NCBI GenBank assembly: GCA_964583165.1
Contig: CAZOVK010000068.1
Coordinates: 1 to 12,405 of the forward strand
Source of the DNA: CAZOVK01 sp964583165
GTDB lineage: Bacteria > Bacillota > Clostridia > Lachnospirales > WRAX01
Length of the DNA: 12,405 nt
Direction of reading: 5' to 3'
This document shows, piece after piece, positions 1 through 6,434 of the stretch. The notes beneath the pieces are model-generated. The model was given only the letters and a program-made list of their open reading frames with translations. It had not been told where the DNA came from and searched no databases. Numbering within the stretch: position 1 is the stretch's first letter; every line of letters starts with the position of its first letter. Both the position numbers and the translations under genes were made by a program.

Positions 1-2
1 AT

Positions 3-71
3 ACTATTGAGATTATATCGGGGCTTTCGGAAAACGAGATTGTCATAGCCGACGTTTCAACCGTAAAATAA
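3..71 (+). CDS. C-terminal end of a probable efflux periplasmic adaptor (HlyD/RND-type), partial
   Basis: Only the last 22 codons and the TAA stop lie in the window; the start is upstream. The readable tail, TIEIISGLSENEIVIAD followed by VSTVK, fits the closing beta strands of membrane-fusion adaptor proteins of MacA/HlyD type, where a pattern like 'vEI-sGL-eGD-Vv' is usual. If so, the protein would link an inner-membrane ABC or RND pump to the outside. The call rests on one short motif, so it is tentative. The gene ends about 30 bp before the -35 element of the cheB-like gene's promoter, so the next gene need not depend on its transcript. Confidence 0.45.
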   Translation, partial: TIEIISGLSENEIVIADVSTVK

Positions 72-99
72 TAGTAAGAGAATCGCAGGATTTATTTGC

Positions 100-127
100 T
101 TGCTATTTTTTGCCGTTTTGTTATAAT
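100..127 (+). promoter_or_regulatory. Sigma-A-type extended -10 promoter for the cheB-like operon
   Basis: A perfect TATAAT at 122-127 is preceded by TG at 119-120, giving the extended -10 form TGnTATAAT. A -35-like TTGCTA lies at 100-105 with a 16-bp spacer. The expected transcript start near 134 is upstream of the ribosome binding site at 147-152 and the TTG start at 161. This also argues against a start at 110, which would lie upstream of the transcript. Confidence 0.7.
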
Positions 128-160
128 AGAAGAAGAAAAAGCTGGGTAGGAGTGGCATTA

Positions 161-1138
161 TTGACAAACGTGTTTATTCTGTCTAATGACATTATCTTTC
201 GGACCAGTTTGCTGGAGGAATTGAGCCGCGACCGCTCTTGTTTTGTTCGCCCGGCGACTGATGTTATATCCGCCGCGCAATTGTTGGTTAAGAACGACCC
301 GAATGTCATGATTATAGACGTTACGACCCAAAATGTGACGGATGCTTATTTGTATACGTTAGTCACGAAGTTTAATCTTGCTGTCTTTATTGTGAAGGCG
401 GCAGTGCTTGTATCATTCCCGCGTACCGGCGTTAAGGACTATTTCACAAAGCCGATAGCCAATAACGCACTATTGATGAAGAATATGTGTGCGGACATGA
501 TGATACGCATAAAGGCGTTCGAGAAGAAAAGCCCGCCGCCCACATTTTCGGACTTTCGCGATGCCGTTGGTGAGAATGACAAACTGGTTTTCATAGCCGC
601 GTCAACGGGTGGCACTGAGGCGTTGCCTGTTGTTATCAGAGAATTACCCGCCATGTGCCCGCCAGTGCTCATTGTTCAACACATGCCGCCGATTTTCACA
701 AGCCAATTCGCGGACAGGCTGGACAGATTGGCAAAAATACGAGTAAAAGAGGCCGCCGACGGGGATTATTTGAAGAAGGGGTTAGCACTGCTTGCGCCGG
801 GCGATTTTCATATGAAGCTGGTCAAGCGCAACAGCAAGCTGGCTGTCGTCTGTGAAACGGGCGAAAAGGTGCATGGTGTTAGGCCGTCAGCCGATGTACT
901 GTTTTTGTCGGCAGTACCGCTAGTCAGAAGCAACACATTGAGCGTGATTCTGACGGGTATGGGCGTTGACGGCGCGAATGGTATGCTACAATTTCACCAG
1001 AAGGGCGGCAAAACGATAGGGCAAAACCGTGAAACATGCGTAGTCTACGGTATGCCTAAGGCGGCGTTCGATTTAGGCGCGATAGACTACGAATTGCCGC
1101 TTGACCGCATCGGTAAAAAGATAGCGGAATTGATATAA
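161..1138 (+). CDS. cheB: CheB-like protein-glutamate methylesterase with degenerate receiver domain
   Basis: CheB removes methyl groups from (or deamidates) glutamyl residues of chemoreceptors and resets the chemotaxis system. The start chosen is TTG at 161, 8 nt after TAGGAG (147-152), giving 325 aa; the open frame reaches back to 110 but that lies upstream of the promoter. Residues 1-105 form a receiver-like domain: Asp53 sits where the phosphate acceptor is expected and Lys97 in the FTKP motif is kept, but the acidic pair is reduced to Asn9-Asp10, the Met-Pro-Gly turn after Asp53 is missing, and no Thr/Ser is seen at the end of strand 4. Residues 135-320 are the methylesterase domain, with Ser148 (ASTGG), His174 (QHMP) and Asp270 (GVDGA), at the same mutual distances as in E. 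coli CheB. It is followed 23 bp later by an HD protein and ispE, with no CheR or receptor gene nearby. The catalytic domain should work; control by phosphorylation is doubtful. Confidence 0.85.
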   Translation: MTNVFILSNDIIFRTSLLEELSRDRSCFVRPATDVISAAQLLVKNDPNVMIIDVTTQNVTDAYLYTLVTKFNLAVFIVKAAVLVSFPRTGVKDYFTKPIANNALLMKNMCADMMIRIKAFEKKSPPPTFSDFRDAVGENDKLVFIAASTGGTEALPVVIRELPAMCPPVLIVQHMPPIFTSQFADRLDRLAKIRVKEAADGDYLKKGLALLAPGDFHMKLVKRNSKLAVVCETGEKVHGVRPSADVLFLSAVPLVRSNTLSVILTGMGVDGANGMLQFHQKGGKTIGQNRETCVVYGMPKAAFDLGAIDYELPLDRIGKKIAELI

Positions 1139-1161
1139 CCAAAGAAAAAGTTGGAGGAATA

Positions 1162-1821
1162 ATGGTAACATTTGAAGATATAAAAGCAAACAATAAGATA
1201 GACACATTTATAAAAAAAGGCAATGAATTGCTGGGCGTTCTGGGTTACACCGACCACTCGGCAGCACACACCATGAAAGTGGCCGTTGTTGCGTCAGAGA
1301 TTTTGCGTGAACTGGGGTTTGACGCGCGGAGTATTGAGCTTGCGTCAATCGCTGGTTATATACATGATATCGGCAATGTCGTAAATCGTATCAACCATGC
1401 GCAAACGGGAGCGATAATGGCGTTTTCGATTTTGAACGAAATGGGCATGGAACCTGTGGAAATCGCGACGATTATTGCCGCAATAGGTAATCACGACGAA
1501 GGAACGGGTGAACCCGTAAACCCCGTAGCCGCGGCACTCGTTATAGCCGACAAAACGGACGTTCGACGTAGTCGTGTCAGAAACAACAACTTCGCAACTT
1601 TCGATATACATGACCGCGTGAACTATGCCGCCCGTAACGGGCGCGTTGTCGTTGATGTGGACACACGTGAGATAACACTGGGTTTAGATATAGATATAAC
1701 AATCTGTTCGGTGATGGATTACTTTGAAATATTCCTTGGGCGTATGATTATGTGTCGCCGCGCGGCAGAGTTTTTGAAAATGCGTTTCAGCCTTGTCGTC
1801 AACGGCGCGAAACTGCTGTAG
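1162..1821 (+). CDS. HD-domain phosphohydrolase of unknown substrate
   Basis: A 219-aa protein with a metal-dependent HD fold. GGAGG at 1153-1157 precedes the ATG by 4 nt. The metal and catalytic pattern is clear: His36, the His68-Asp69 doublet (YIHDIGN), His79, His111 (GNHDEG) and Asp130 (IADKTD). The family cleaves phosphomonoesters or phosphodiesters of nucleotides and related compounds; nothing here fixes the substrate. Residues 140-200 (ATFDIHDRVNYAARNG onward) form a C-terminal extension rich in beta strands. No second-messenger GYP motif or relA synthetase part is present, so it is neither an HD-GYP phosphodiesterase nor a full RelA/SpoT. It sits between the cheB-like gene and ispE, 8 bp before the ispE start, so translation is probably coupled. 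Confidence 0.75.
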   Translation: MVTFEDIKANNKIDTFIKKGNELLGVLGYTDHSAAHTMKVAVVASEILRELGFDARSIELASIAGYIHDIGNVVNRINHAQTGAIMAFSILNEMGMEPVEIATIIAAIGNHDEGTGEPVNPVAAALVIADKTDVRRSRVRNNNFATFDIHDRVNYAARNGRVVVDVDTREITLGLDIDITICSVMDYFEIFLGRMIMCRRAAEFLKMRFSLVVNGAKLL

Positions 1822-1829
1822 GTGATAAT

Positions 1830-2699
1830 ATGGAAGGCATTATGATGTCAGCGCGCGCGAAAATCAACCTGAGCCTTGACGTAGTGGGCAAGCGCGCCGA
1901 CGGCTACCACGACTTGCGGACGATTATGCAGACACTCGAACTGTCTGACATGCTTACAATTCGCAAGGTGTATAAGCCGAACTATTTTAAGTGTGTAACG
2001 AATGTGAAGTTTCTGCCCACCGACGGGCGGAATCTTGTGGTTATTGCGGCAAAAGCGTTAATGGAACGATACGAAATCCCAACAGGGATTTTTATTAAGC
2101 TGGACAAGCAGATACCCGTTTCGGCGGGGCTGGCTGGCGGCAGTGCCGACGCTGCGGCCTGTTTGAAAGGGCTTGTTAAGCTGTTTGACTTGCCCGTTTC
2201 TGACGCTGAGCTTATGGAAATCGGCGCAAAGATTGGCGCGGACGTGCCGTTTTGTTTGACGGGTGGTACATGTTTGTGTGAAGGGAAGGGCGAGATTATC
2301 ACGCCTTTGTCACCACACCCACCTGTGTATATTGTGCTCGTGCGCCCACATGTTCATGTGTCAACGCCGGACGTATTCAAACGCCTAAAGCTGGACGCAA
2401 TACAAACCCGCCCCGACATAACGGCGCAAATCAGCGCGATTGAAGCCCGTGACATACTCGGCATAGCCTCGCAATTCGGGAATGTGTTAGAGAGCGTCAC
2501 AGCCGCCGATTACCCGATAATTGAAGAGCTCAAACAACTCATGCGCGAGATGGGGGCGTTGAACGCCGTCATGAGTGGTTCAGGGCCGACAGTCTTCGGA
2601 TACTTTGAACGTAAAGAGAGCTGCCGCGCGTGCCTTGAACGCGTGAAACAGCTCTACCCGAATATCAAAGAGTACCGCATGACATCCATCCGTAACTAA
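1830..2699 (+). CDS. ispE: 4-diphosphocytidyl-2-C-methyl-D-erythritol kinase
   Basis: IspE phosphorylates the 2-hydroxyl of CDP-methylerythritol with ATP, a cytoplasmic step of the MEP pathway to isoprenoid precursors. All GHMP-kinase motifs are visible: AKINLSLDV with Lys11, the ATP loop GLAGGSADAAA at residues 100-110, Asp138 in GADVPF, and MSGSGPTVFG at 248-257. The frame opens back at 1752 inside the HD gene, but ATG 1830 is preferred: AGGTGAT overlapping the HD stop is well placed, and the resulting 289 aa equals the usual length. ATG 1842 or 1845, behind GGAAGG (1832-1837), are alternatives and would remove only a few residues before the AKINL motif. The stop TAA overlaps the stop of the convergent 167-aa gene, so no terminator separates the two. 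Confidence 0.95.
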   Translation: MEGIMMSARAKINLSLDVVGKRADGYHDLRTIMQTLELSDMLTIRKVYKPNYFKCVTNVKFLPTDGRNLVVIAAKALMERYEIPTGIFIKLDKQIPVSAGLAGGSADAAACLKGLVKLFDLPVSDAELMEIGAKIGADVPFCLTGGTCLCEGKGEIITPLSPHPPVYIVLVRPHVHVSTPDVFKRLKLDAIQTRPDITAQISAIEARDILGIASQFGNVLESVTAADYPIIEELKQLMREMGALNAVMSGSGPTVFGYFERKESCRACLERVKQLYPNIKEYRMTSIRN

Positions 2700-3199
2700 A
2701 TCTCAACCAAAACCTGTAACTGTCGTTTGCTGATTTCAAGCAGGTACTGTAACTGGGCTATCGCTGTCTGTTGCGCATTGCCCATACGTCGCAACTCGTT
2801 GTATGCAAGCTTTAGATTGGGTGTGTCGTGAAGTATTGCCTTTTGTGCCTTGTGCAAGGCGCGAGAATCCTCAGTTAGCTCCAATGTTTTCATCAACTCG
2901 TTTGACAAATTCTCATAGTCCTTTAGGAATATGCAATAACTGTTAATCTCAGTGCTTGACAGGCTCCTCTGTGAATGCGCGAACAGCTCCATTGTTGACT
3001 GAATTCTTCCGTAAACCAGGTTTTTTAGGCGTAACAGTGCGGCGATTGTCTTATTGTTTTTGTCAATTTCTGTGAAGATGTTATCTATATCGAATGGTGT
3101 GACGGACATGAGCTGACATATAGTATTACGCGCAACCATACTCATAAGAAGACTCTCACTATAAGAAACGCTCGAGAACATTTCAACTGCTGTATTCAT
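2696..3199 (-). CDS. Hypothetical all-helical 167-aa protein
   Basis: I do not recognise this family. The start is well supported: on the minus strand AAGGAGGAT lies about 6 nt before the ATG at 3199. The protein has no signal peptide or membrane segment and looks helical throughout, with heptad-like runs at roughly 40-65 (DIDNIFTEIDKNNKTIAALL) and 120-165, ending QLQYLLEISKRQLQVLVEI. It has only two cysteines and no metal or nucleotide motif. A sigma-E-like promoter (3249-3274) and the nearby sleC-like gene make a sporulation-related structural role possible, but this is inference from position. The TAG stop at 2696-2698 overlaps the TAA of ispE by convergent overlap, so the two transcripts must run into one another unless stopped by factors not visible here. 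Confidence 0.75.
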   Translation of the reverse strand: MNTAVEMFSSVSYSESLLMSMVARNTICQLMSVTPFDIDNIFTEIDKNNKTIAALLRLKNLVYGRIQSTMELFAHSQRSLSSTEINSYCIFLKDYENLSNELMKTLELTEDSRALHKAQKAILHDTPNLKLAYNELRRMGNAQQTAIAQLQYLLEISKRQLQVLVEI

Positions 3200-3248
3200 A
3201 AATCCATCCTCCTTTGTGATTGCTTTTGGTTTCTAGTATTATTTACCG

Positions 3249-3274
3249 TGTATGTGAACGAATTGTGTACGTAT
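3249..3274 (-). promoter_or_regulatory. Candidate sigma-E-like promoter for the 167-aa gene
   Basis: Read on the minus strand, CATACA (3254 to 3249) is preceded by ATA (3274 to 3272) with a 17-bp spacer, close to the mother-cell sigma-E pattern known from Bacillus (ATA, 16-18 bp, CATACAnT). The last T of the -10 is not matched. The position, about 50 bp before the ATG at 3199 and about 35 bp before the Shine-Dalgarno site, is right for a promoter. Short patterns like this occur by chance, so the call is weak. Confidence 0.3.
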
Positions 3275-3300
3275 CATGAACTTTATGTAACCTTTGAATT

Positions 3301-3336
3301 AAAGGGAACGGACGCGCAATGCGCGCCCCTTTTTTC
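3301..3336 (-). terminator. GC-rich hairpin terminator after the 57-aa gene
   Basis: On the minus strand an 8-bp stem (GGCGCGC against GCGCGTCC, with one G-U pair) closes around the loop ATT, flanked by an outer GGGAA/TTCCC pairing and then TTTAATT. It begins about 18 nt after the TAG of the methionine-rich gene and lies before the 167-aa gene, so it would separate the two. On the plus strand the same hairpin has one A-C mismatch but is followed by six T, so it may also stop transcription coming the other way. Confidence 0.5.
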
Positions 3337-3353
3337 CCAAACATCTAAAATAC

Positions 3354-3527
3354 CTAAAACATGCGCCCGCCGCCGGACATCATGAGAATCAGAATCAGGA
3401 ACAACATACTGTTGTCGCCCGCGCCTCCCATCATTCCGGGGTTCATTATCATAAGCATCAGCAGAAGCATCAGTGTGTTGTCGCCCGTTTGAGGTGCGCA
3501 GCCCTGACCCATTGGCATAGGATTCAT
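3354..3527 (-). CDS. Small methionine-rich hydrophobic protein, 57 aa, two internal repeats
   Basis: This short gene has a near-ideal Shine-Dalgarno AGGAGGG (3534-3540) 7 nt before ATG 3527 and a hairpin terminator after its TAG, so I take it as real. The product is MNPMPMGQGCAPQTGDN, then two hydrophobic stretches, ending SGGGRMF. Thirteen of 57 residues are methionine. Residues 15-33 (GDNTLMLLLMLMIMNPGMM) and 37-56 (GDNSMLFLILILMM, then SGGGRM) are two copies of one unit: a GDN cap, about ten Leu/Met/Ile residues, then a Gly/Met tail. Each core is only 10-12 residues long, short for a full membrane span. Small repeat-built proteins with a polar cap and a run of Leu/Ile occur among uncharacterised spore-layer and membrane proteins of Firmicutes; I cannot assign a named family. 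A possible promoter is TTGCAA (3599-3604), 18 bp, TAATAT (3575-3580) read on the minus strand. Confidence 0.7.
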   Translation of the reverse strand: MNPMPMGQGCAPQTGDNTLMLLLMLMIMNPGMMGGAGDNSMLFLILILMMSGGGRMF

Positions 3528-3642
3528 CAAAAGCCCTCCTAGTTCATTTTCCGAAAATTTGCTATCGGTAATACATATTATGAAAATATATATAAATATT
3601 GCAAGTCCGCTACAAAAAGGATAAGCGGCAGAGGAGGAAAAG

Positions 3643-3978
3643 ATGAGAAAACTCTACATTTTATGGACGAGTGACAATGCACAAACCGCTCATTTCATGG
3701 TGTTTATGTACGCGGTTAATGCGCTTCGATTTGATTGGTGGGATGAAGTCACAATCATTATTTGGGGTTCGTCGGCGACAATCGCCGCGCATGATGAGAG
3801 CATTCGGCTGAAAATCAAAATGGCGCAACATCAGGGCGTCAAGGTGTCAGCCTGTGTAGCTTGCGCCGAACAGCTCGGTGTTGCCGATGAATTGAGAGAG
3901 CAGGGTATTGAGATAAAGCCTTGGGGCTTGCCGCTGACAGAGATTTTGCAAGAGGGTTACCCGCTCATTACTATTTAA
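3643..3978 (+). CDS. DsrE-family protein
   Basis: A complete 111-aa DsrE-like protein. The family includes sulfur-carrier subunits (DsrE, TusD) and many uncharacterised cytoplasmic proteins of the same fold. The visible signature is the N-terminal strand KLYILWTSDN, the following WWDEVTIIIWGSS segment, and GVKVSACVACAEQLGV with Cys71 and Cys74, the usual place of the conserved cysteine; the protein closes with PLTEILQEGYPLITI. The start is secure: GAGGAGG lies 5 nt before ATG 3643. There are no partner genes for sulfur relay (no tusB/C, dsr or sulfurtransferase genes), so a role in sulfur transfer is not shown. It is transcribed divergently from the 57-aa gene across a 115-bp AT-rich gap. Confidence 0.85.
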   Translation: MRKLYILWTSDNAQTAHFMVFMYAVNALRFDWWDEVTIIIWGSSATIAAHDESIRLKIKMAQHQGVKVSACVACAEQLGVADELREQGIEIKPWGLPLTEILQEGYPLITI

Positions 3979-4003
3979 TACAGATTGTCCATATAATTGT
4001 TAC

Positions 4004-4031
4004 ACATACAGCTTGTATCGGGCATATAGTA
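4004..4031 (+). promoter_or_regulatory. Sigma-K-like promoter for the sleC-like gene
   Basis: CATATAGTA at 4023-4031 matches the sigma-K -10 pattern CATAnnnTA in full, and AC at 4004-4005 lies 17 bp upstream, matching the -35 pattern known from Bacillus sigma-K promoters. The predicted start near 4039 is followed by AGGGTGA (4044-4050) and ATG at 4055. In C. difficile sleC belongs to the late mother-cell regulon, so such a promoter fits the gene. The match is short and untested. Confidence 0.45.
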
Positions 4032-4054
4032 TAGAAAAAGCTCAGGGTGATTCT

Positions 4055-6433
4055 ATGGGAAAAGGGTATTTGATTGTAGAATTGCGCACGGGTGAGGAGG
4101 CGCTGCCCATAGCGAATGCTAGGGTAGTCGTAATTAACAAGGTCAACCAGACCCTATACGATGTGCGAACTGACGAGAACGGAAACACCGAGCGGATGGA
4201 GATTGTCGCGCCAGACAAATTTCACACACTGGACCCGGCAGACCCCGGGCCGTATTTTAACCTCGTTGACGTTTATGTAACGGAAGATGAGAATTTCTTT
4301 CCGGCTATTCTAAAGAATGTGTCGATTTTTGATACAGAAACAAGTATCCTGCCGGTTAATTTAGTTCCTCGCCTGTCAACCCCTCGTGGCTTTTCGGGCG
4401 CACAGGAACTCGAATTCCCTACTGTGTTCGGAATCGACTTTGAAGATGCGTCGTCAGAGGCCGAATGGAGCAACACGTCGCCAAGAACACTTCAGGAAGT
4501 CAAAATACCTGAATACATCACTGTCCATCTGGGCAGGCCGAGTGCTGACGCGCCGAATGTACGCGTGAAATTCATTGACTATATCAAAAATGTGGCGTCT
4601 TCAGAAATTTATCCGACATGGCCCGATGCGTCACTGCGCGCGAATATCTATTGCCAGATTTCTTTGGTATTAAACCGTGTCTACACCGTCTGGTATAGAA
4701 GCCGCGGCTATGACTTTGACATCACGAACTCAACGGCATTTGACCAGTATTTTGTGTATGGGCGAACCATCTTCGAGAACATCAGCCGCATTGTTGACGA
4801 GATTTTTAACGTGTTTTTACGCCGCGCGGGGCGCAGAGAGCCGTTTTACGCCGAGTATTGTAACGGTACGACGGCTACATGCCCTGGTTTATCGCAGTGG
4901 GGCACAGTAACGCTCGCTAACCAAGGCAAAACGCCGCTTGAAATCCTCCGTTCGTATTATCCGAGGGATATTCAACTCGTAGAAACCAACTCATTTACAA
5001 CGAATGTAGAAACCTATCCCGGTACGCCGCTCAAAGTCGGTTCATCGGGTCCCGATGTCAAGCTCATGCAGGATTTCTTGAACCGTATCCGTGCCAACTT
5101 CCCAAATATCCCACAGATAAAGAACCCAAGCGGTCTATTTGATGCGGATACTGAAGCCGCCGTTAAGGCTTTCCAGAAAACATTCAATATCGCGCCCGAT
5201 GGTATTATCGGTAAGCAGACGTGGTATCGTATTACGAGTATCTATGTCGCAGTGAAGAAACTCGCGGAATTAACAAGCGAGGGAGAACGCATGGACATTG
5301 GCGCATACCCGCCGACATCTGTGATTCGAGTGGGTTCCCGAGGAGAAGACGTTGTTGAATTACAATTCCTTCTCAACTATATAGCCGAATTCTTCTCTAC
5401 AATACCGACTGTTATCGAGGACGGTTTGTTCGGCCCAACAACAGAAACGGCCGTTAAGGCGTTCCAGAAGACTTTTGGGTTGACCCCCGATGGCACGGTT
5501 GGCCCTCAGACATGGAATAAACTCTATTCAGTCTACAAATCCATCCGTGATGATGTGAACGTGCCTATGCCGCCAACTCCACCGTCGCCGTCAAACCCCA
5601 CTTACCCGGGCACGCCTTTGCGCGTAGGTTCACGTGGCGAAAATGTGCGGCTCATGCAAAGTTATCTGAACACGATAGCGGGCAAATACCCGTCTATACC
5701 GAAACTCACGGCTGACGGCGTGTTCGGCCCCGGCACAGAGCGTAGTGTAATTGCGTTCCAACAGCAGTTCGGGCTTGTTGATGACGGTATAATCGGGCGT
5801 ACCACATGGGATAGGATTGTGTCGGAGTATAACAAGATTCAACAGGGCACGCAACCACCCACGCCGGGTAGCCCGGCTTATCCGGGTACAGCCTTGCGTG
5901 TGGGTTCGCGTGGTGATGATGTAAGACTCATGCAAACCTATTTGAATGCAATCGCGAACACGAACCCGGCAATCCCTAAGCTCACGGCTGATGGTGTTTT
6001 CGGCCCCGGCACAGAGCGTAGCGTTATCGCCTTCCAGCAACAGTATGGGCTTACACCGGACGGTATAATCGGGCGTAGTACGTGGAATCAGATAGTCGCC
6101 GAATACAACAAGACGCAACAAACGGCTAAACCGCCTTATCCGGGCACGGCTTTACGTGTTGGTTCGCGTGGTGACGATGTGCGACTTATGCAGAGTTACT
6201 TGAACTTTATAGCAAACAGCTACTCGAATATCCCTAAGCCCTCGATTGACGGCATTTTCGGCCCCGGCATGGAGGGTAGCGTAACGGCATTCCAGCGCCA
6301 ATTTGGGCTGACACCAGACGGCGTAATCGGGCGGCAGACGTGGGAGAGTATCGTGAACGAATACAATCGTCTGGGCGGTGCGCGTATGATGATGCAAGCG
6401 CTGTTCTTGCGGAAAATGTTTGTCGGTTTCTAG
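4055..6433 (+). CDS. sleC: SleC-like spore cortex-lytic enzyme with SpoIID domain and five peptidoglycan-binding repeats
   Basis: The product resembles clostridial SleC, a lytic transglycosylase that degrades spore cortex during germination after activation by Csp proteases. ATG 4055 follows AGGGTGA (4044-4050); the frame stays open to a TTG at 4013, but that lies inside the predicted promoter. The 792-aa protein has no signal peptide, as for SleC made in the mother cell. Residues 1-95 form a beta-rich carboxypeptidase-regulatory-like prodomain (YLIVELRT...ANARVVVIN). Residues about 145-310 are the SpoIID/LytB domain: KNVASSEIYPTWP carries Glu184 at the catalytic position, followed by NRVYTVWYRSRGYDF and a Cys269-Cys276 pair in EYCNGTTATCPGLSQWG. 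Five PG_binding_1 units follow from residues 321, 418, 517, 609 and 695, with Pro-rich linkers between later ones. Characterised SleC proteins are near 440 aa with far fewer binding units, so this form is extended. The tail GGARMMMQALFLRKMF is unusual. A vegetative wall hydrolase is a less likely alternative. Confidence 0.85.
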   Translation: MGKGYLIVELRTGEEALPIANARVVVINKVNQTLYDVRTDENGNTERMEIVAPDKFHTLDPADPGPYFNLVDVYVTEDENFFPAILKNVSIFDTETSILPVNLVPRLSTPRGFSGAQELEFPTVFGIDFEDASSEAEWSNTSPRTLQEVKIPEYITVHLGRPSADAPNVRVKFIDYIKNVASSEIYPTWPDASLRANIYCQISLVLNRVYTVWYRSRGYDFDITNSTAFDQYFVYGRTIFENISRIVDEIFNVFLRRAGRREPFYAEYCNGTTATCPGLSQWGTVTLANQGKTPLEILRSYYPRDIQLVETNSFTTNVETYPGTPLKVGSSGPDVKLMQDFLNRIRANFPNIPQIKNPSGLFDADTEAAVKAFQKTFNIAPDGIIGKQTWYRITSIYVAVKKLAELTSEGERMDIGAYPPTSVIRVGSRGEDVVELQFLLNYIAEFFSTIPTVIEDGLFGPTTETAVKAFQKTFGLTPDGTVGPQTWNKLYSVYKSIRDDVNVPMPPTPPSPSNPTYPGTPLRVGSRGENVRLMQSYLNTIAGKYPSIPKLTADGVFGPGTERSVIAFQQQFGLVDDGIIGRTTWDRIVSEYNKIQQGTQPPTPGSPAYPGTALRVGSRGDDVRLMQTYLNAIANTNPAIPKLTADGVFGPGTERSVIAFQQQYGLTPDGIIGRSTWNQIVAEYNKTQQTAKPPYPGTALRVGSRGDDVRLMQSYLNFIANSYSNIPKPSIDGIFGPGMEGSVTAFQRQFGLTPDGVIGRQTWESIVNEYNRLGGARMMMQALFLRKMFVGF
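5015..6373 (+). repeat. Five tandem PG_binding_1 coding repeats
   Basis: Units start at 5015, 5306, 5603, 5879 and 6137, each coding about 78 aa. The shared frame is YPGT-LRVGSRG-DV-LMQ at the front, DG-FGP-TE-SV-AFQ in the middle and FGLTPDGIIG--TW at the end. Units 3, 4 and 5 are very alike in protein, and units 3 and 4 share exact DNA tracts of about 20 bp, but many third positions differ. The copies therefore look old and kept by selection on the protein, not freshly duplicated. Confidence 0.9.
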
Positions 6434-6434
6434 C

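Noticed and set aside
110..160. N-terminal extension of the CheB-like protein to a TTG at 110
   Set aside because: The stretch contains the TATAAT element at 122-127 and the ribosome binding site at 147-152; the added residues (PFCYNRRRKSW) do not fit a receiver domain.
1752..1829. Upstream start for IspE inside the HD gene
   Set aside because: It would add 26 residues before the conserved AKINL motif, beyond the family length, and has no ribosome binding site as good as the one before 1830.
3559..3596. Sigma-A promoter for the DsrE gene in the AT-rich gap
   Set aside because: TTGCTA and several TATA-like hexamers occur, but none pair at 16-18 bp with a good -10, so no specific promoter can be named.
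3607..3629. Short CCGCT/AGCGG hairpin in the leader of the DsrE gene
   Set aside because: Only five pairs around a 12-base loop and it does not cover the Shine-Dalgarno site; not distinguishable from chance.
5630..6121. Long open frame on the minus strand (163 codons)
   Set aside because: It is antisense to the peptidoglycan-binding repeats; its own repetition simply mirrors them, and it has no ribosome binding site or recognisable domain.
5015..6373. Regular repeats considered as a CRISPR-like or satellite array
   Set aside because: The repeat period is 250-300 bp, coding throughout, and explained by protein domains.
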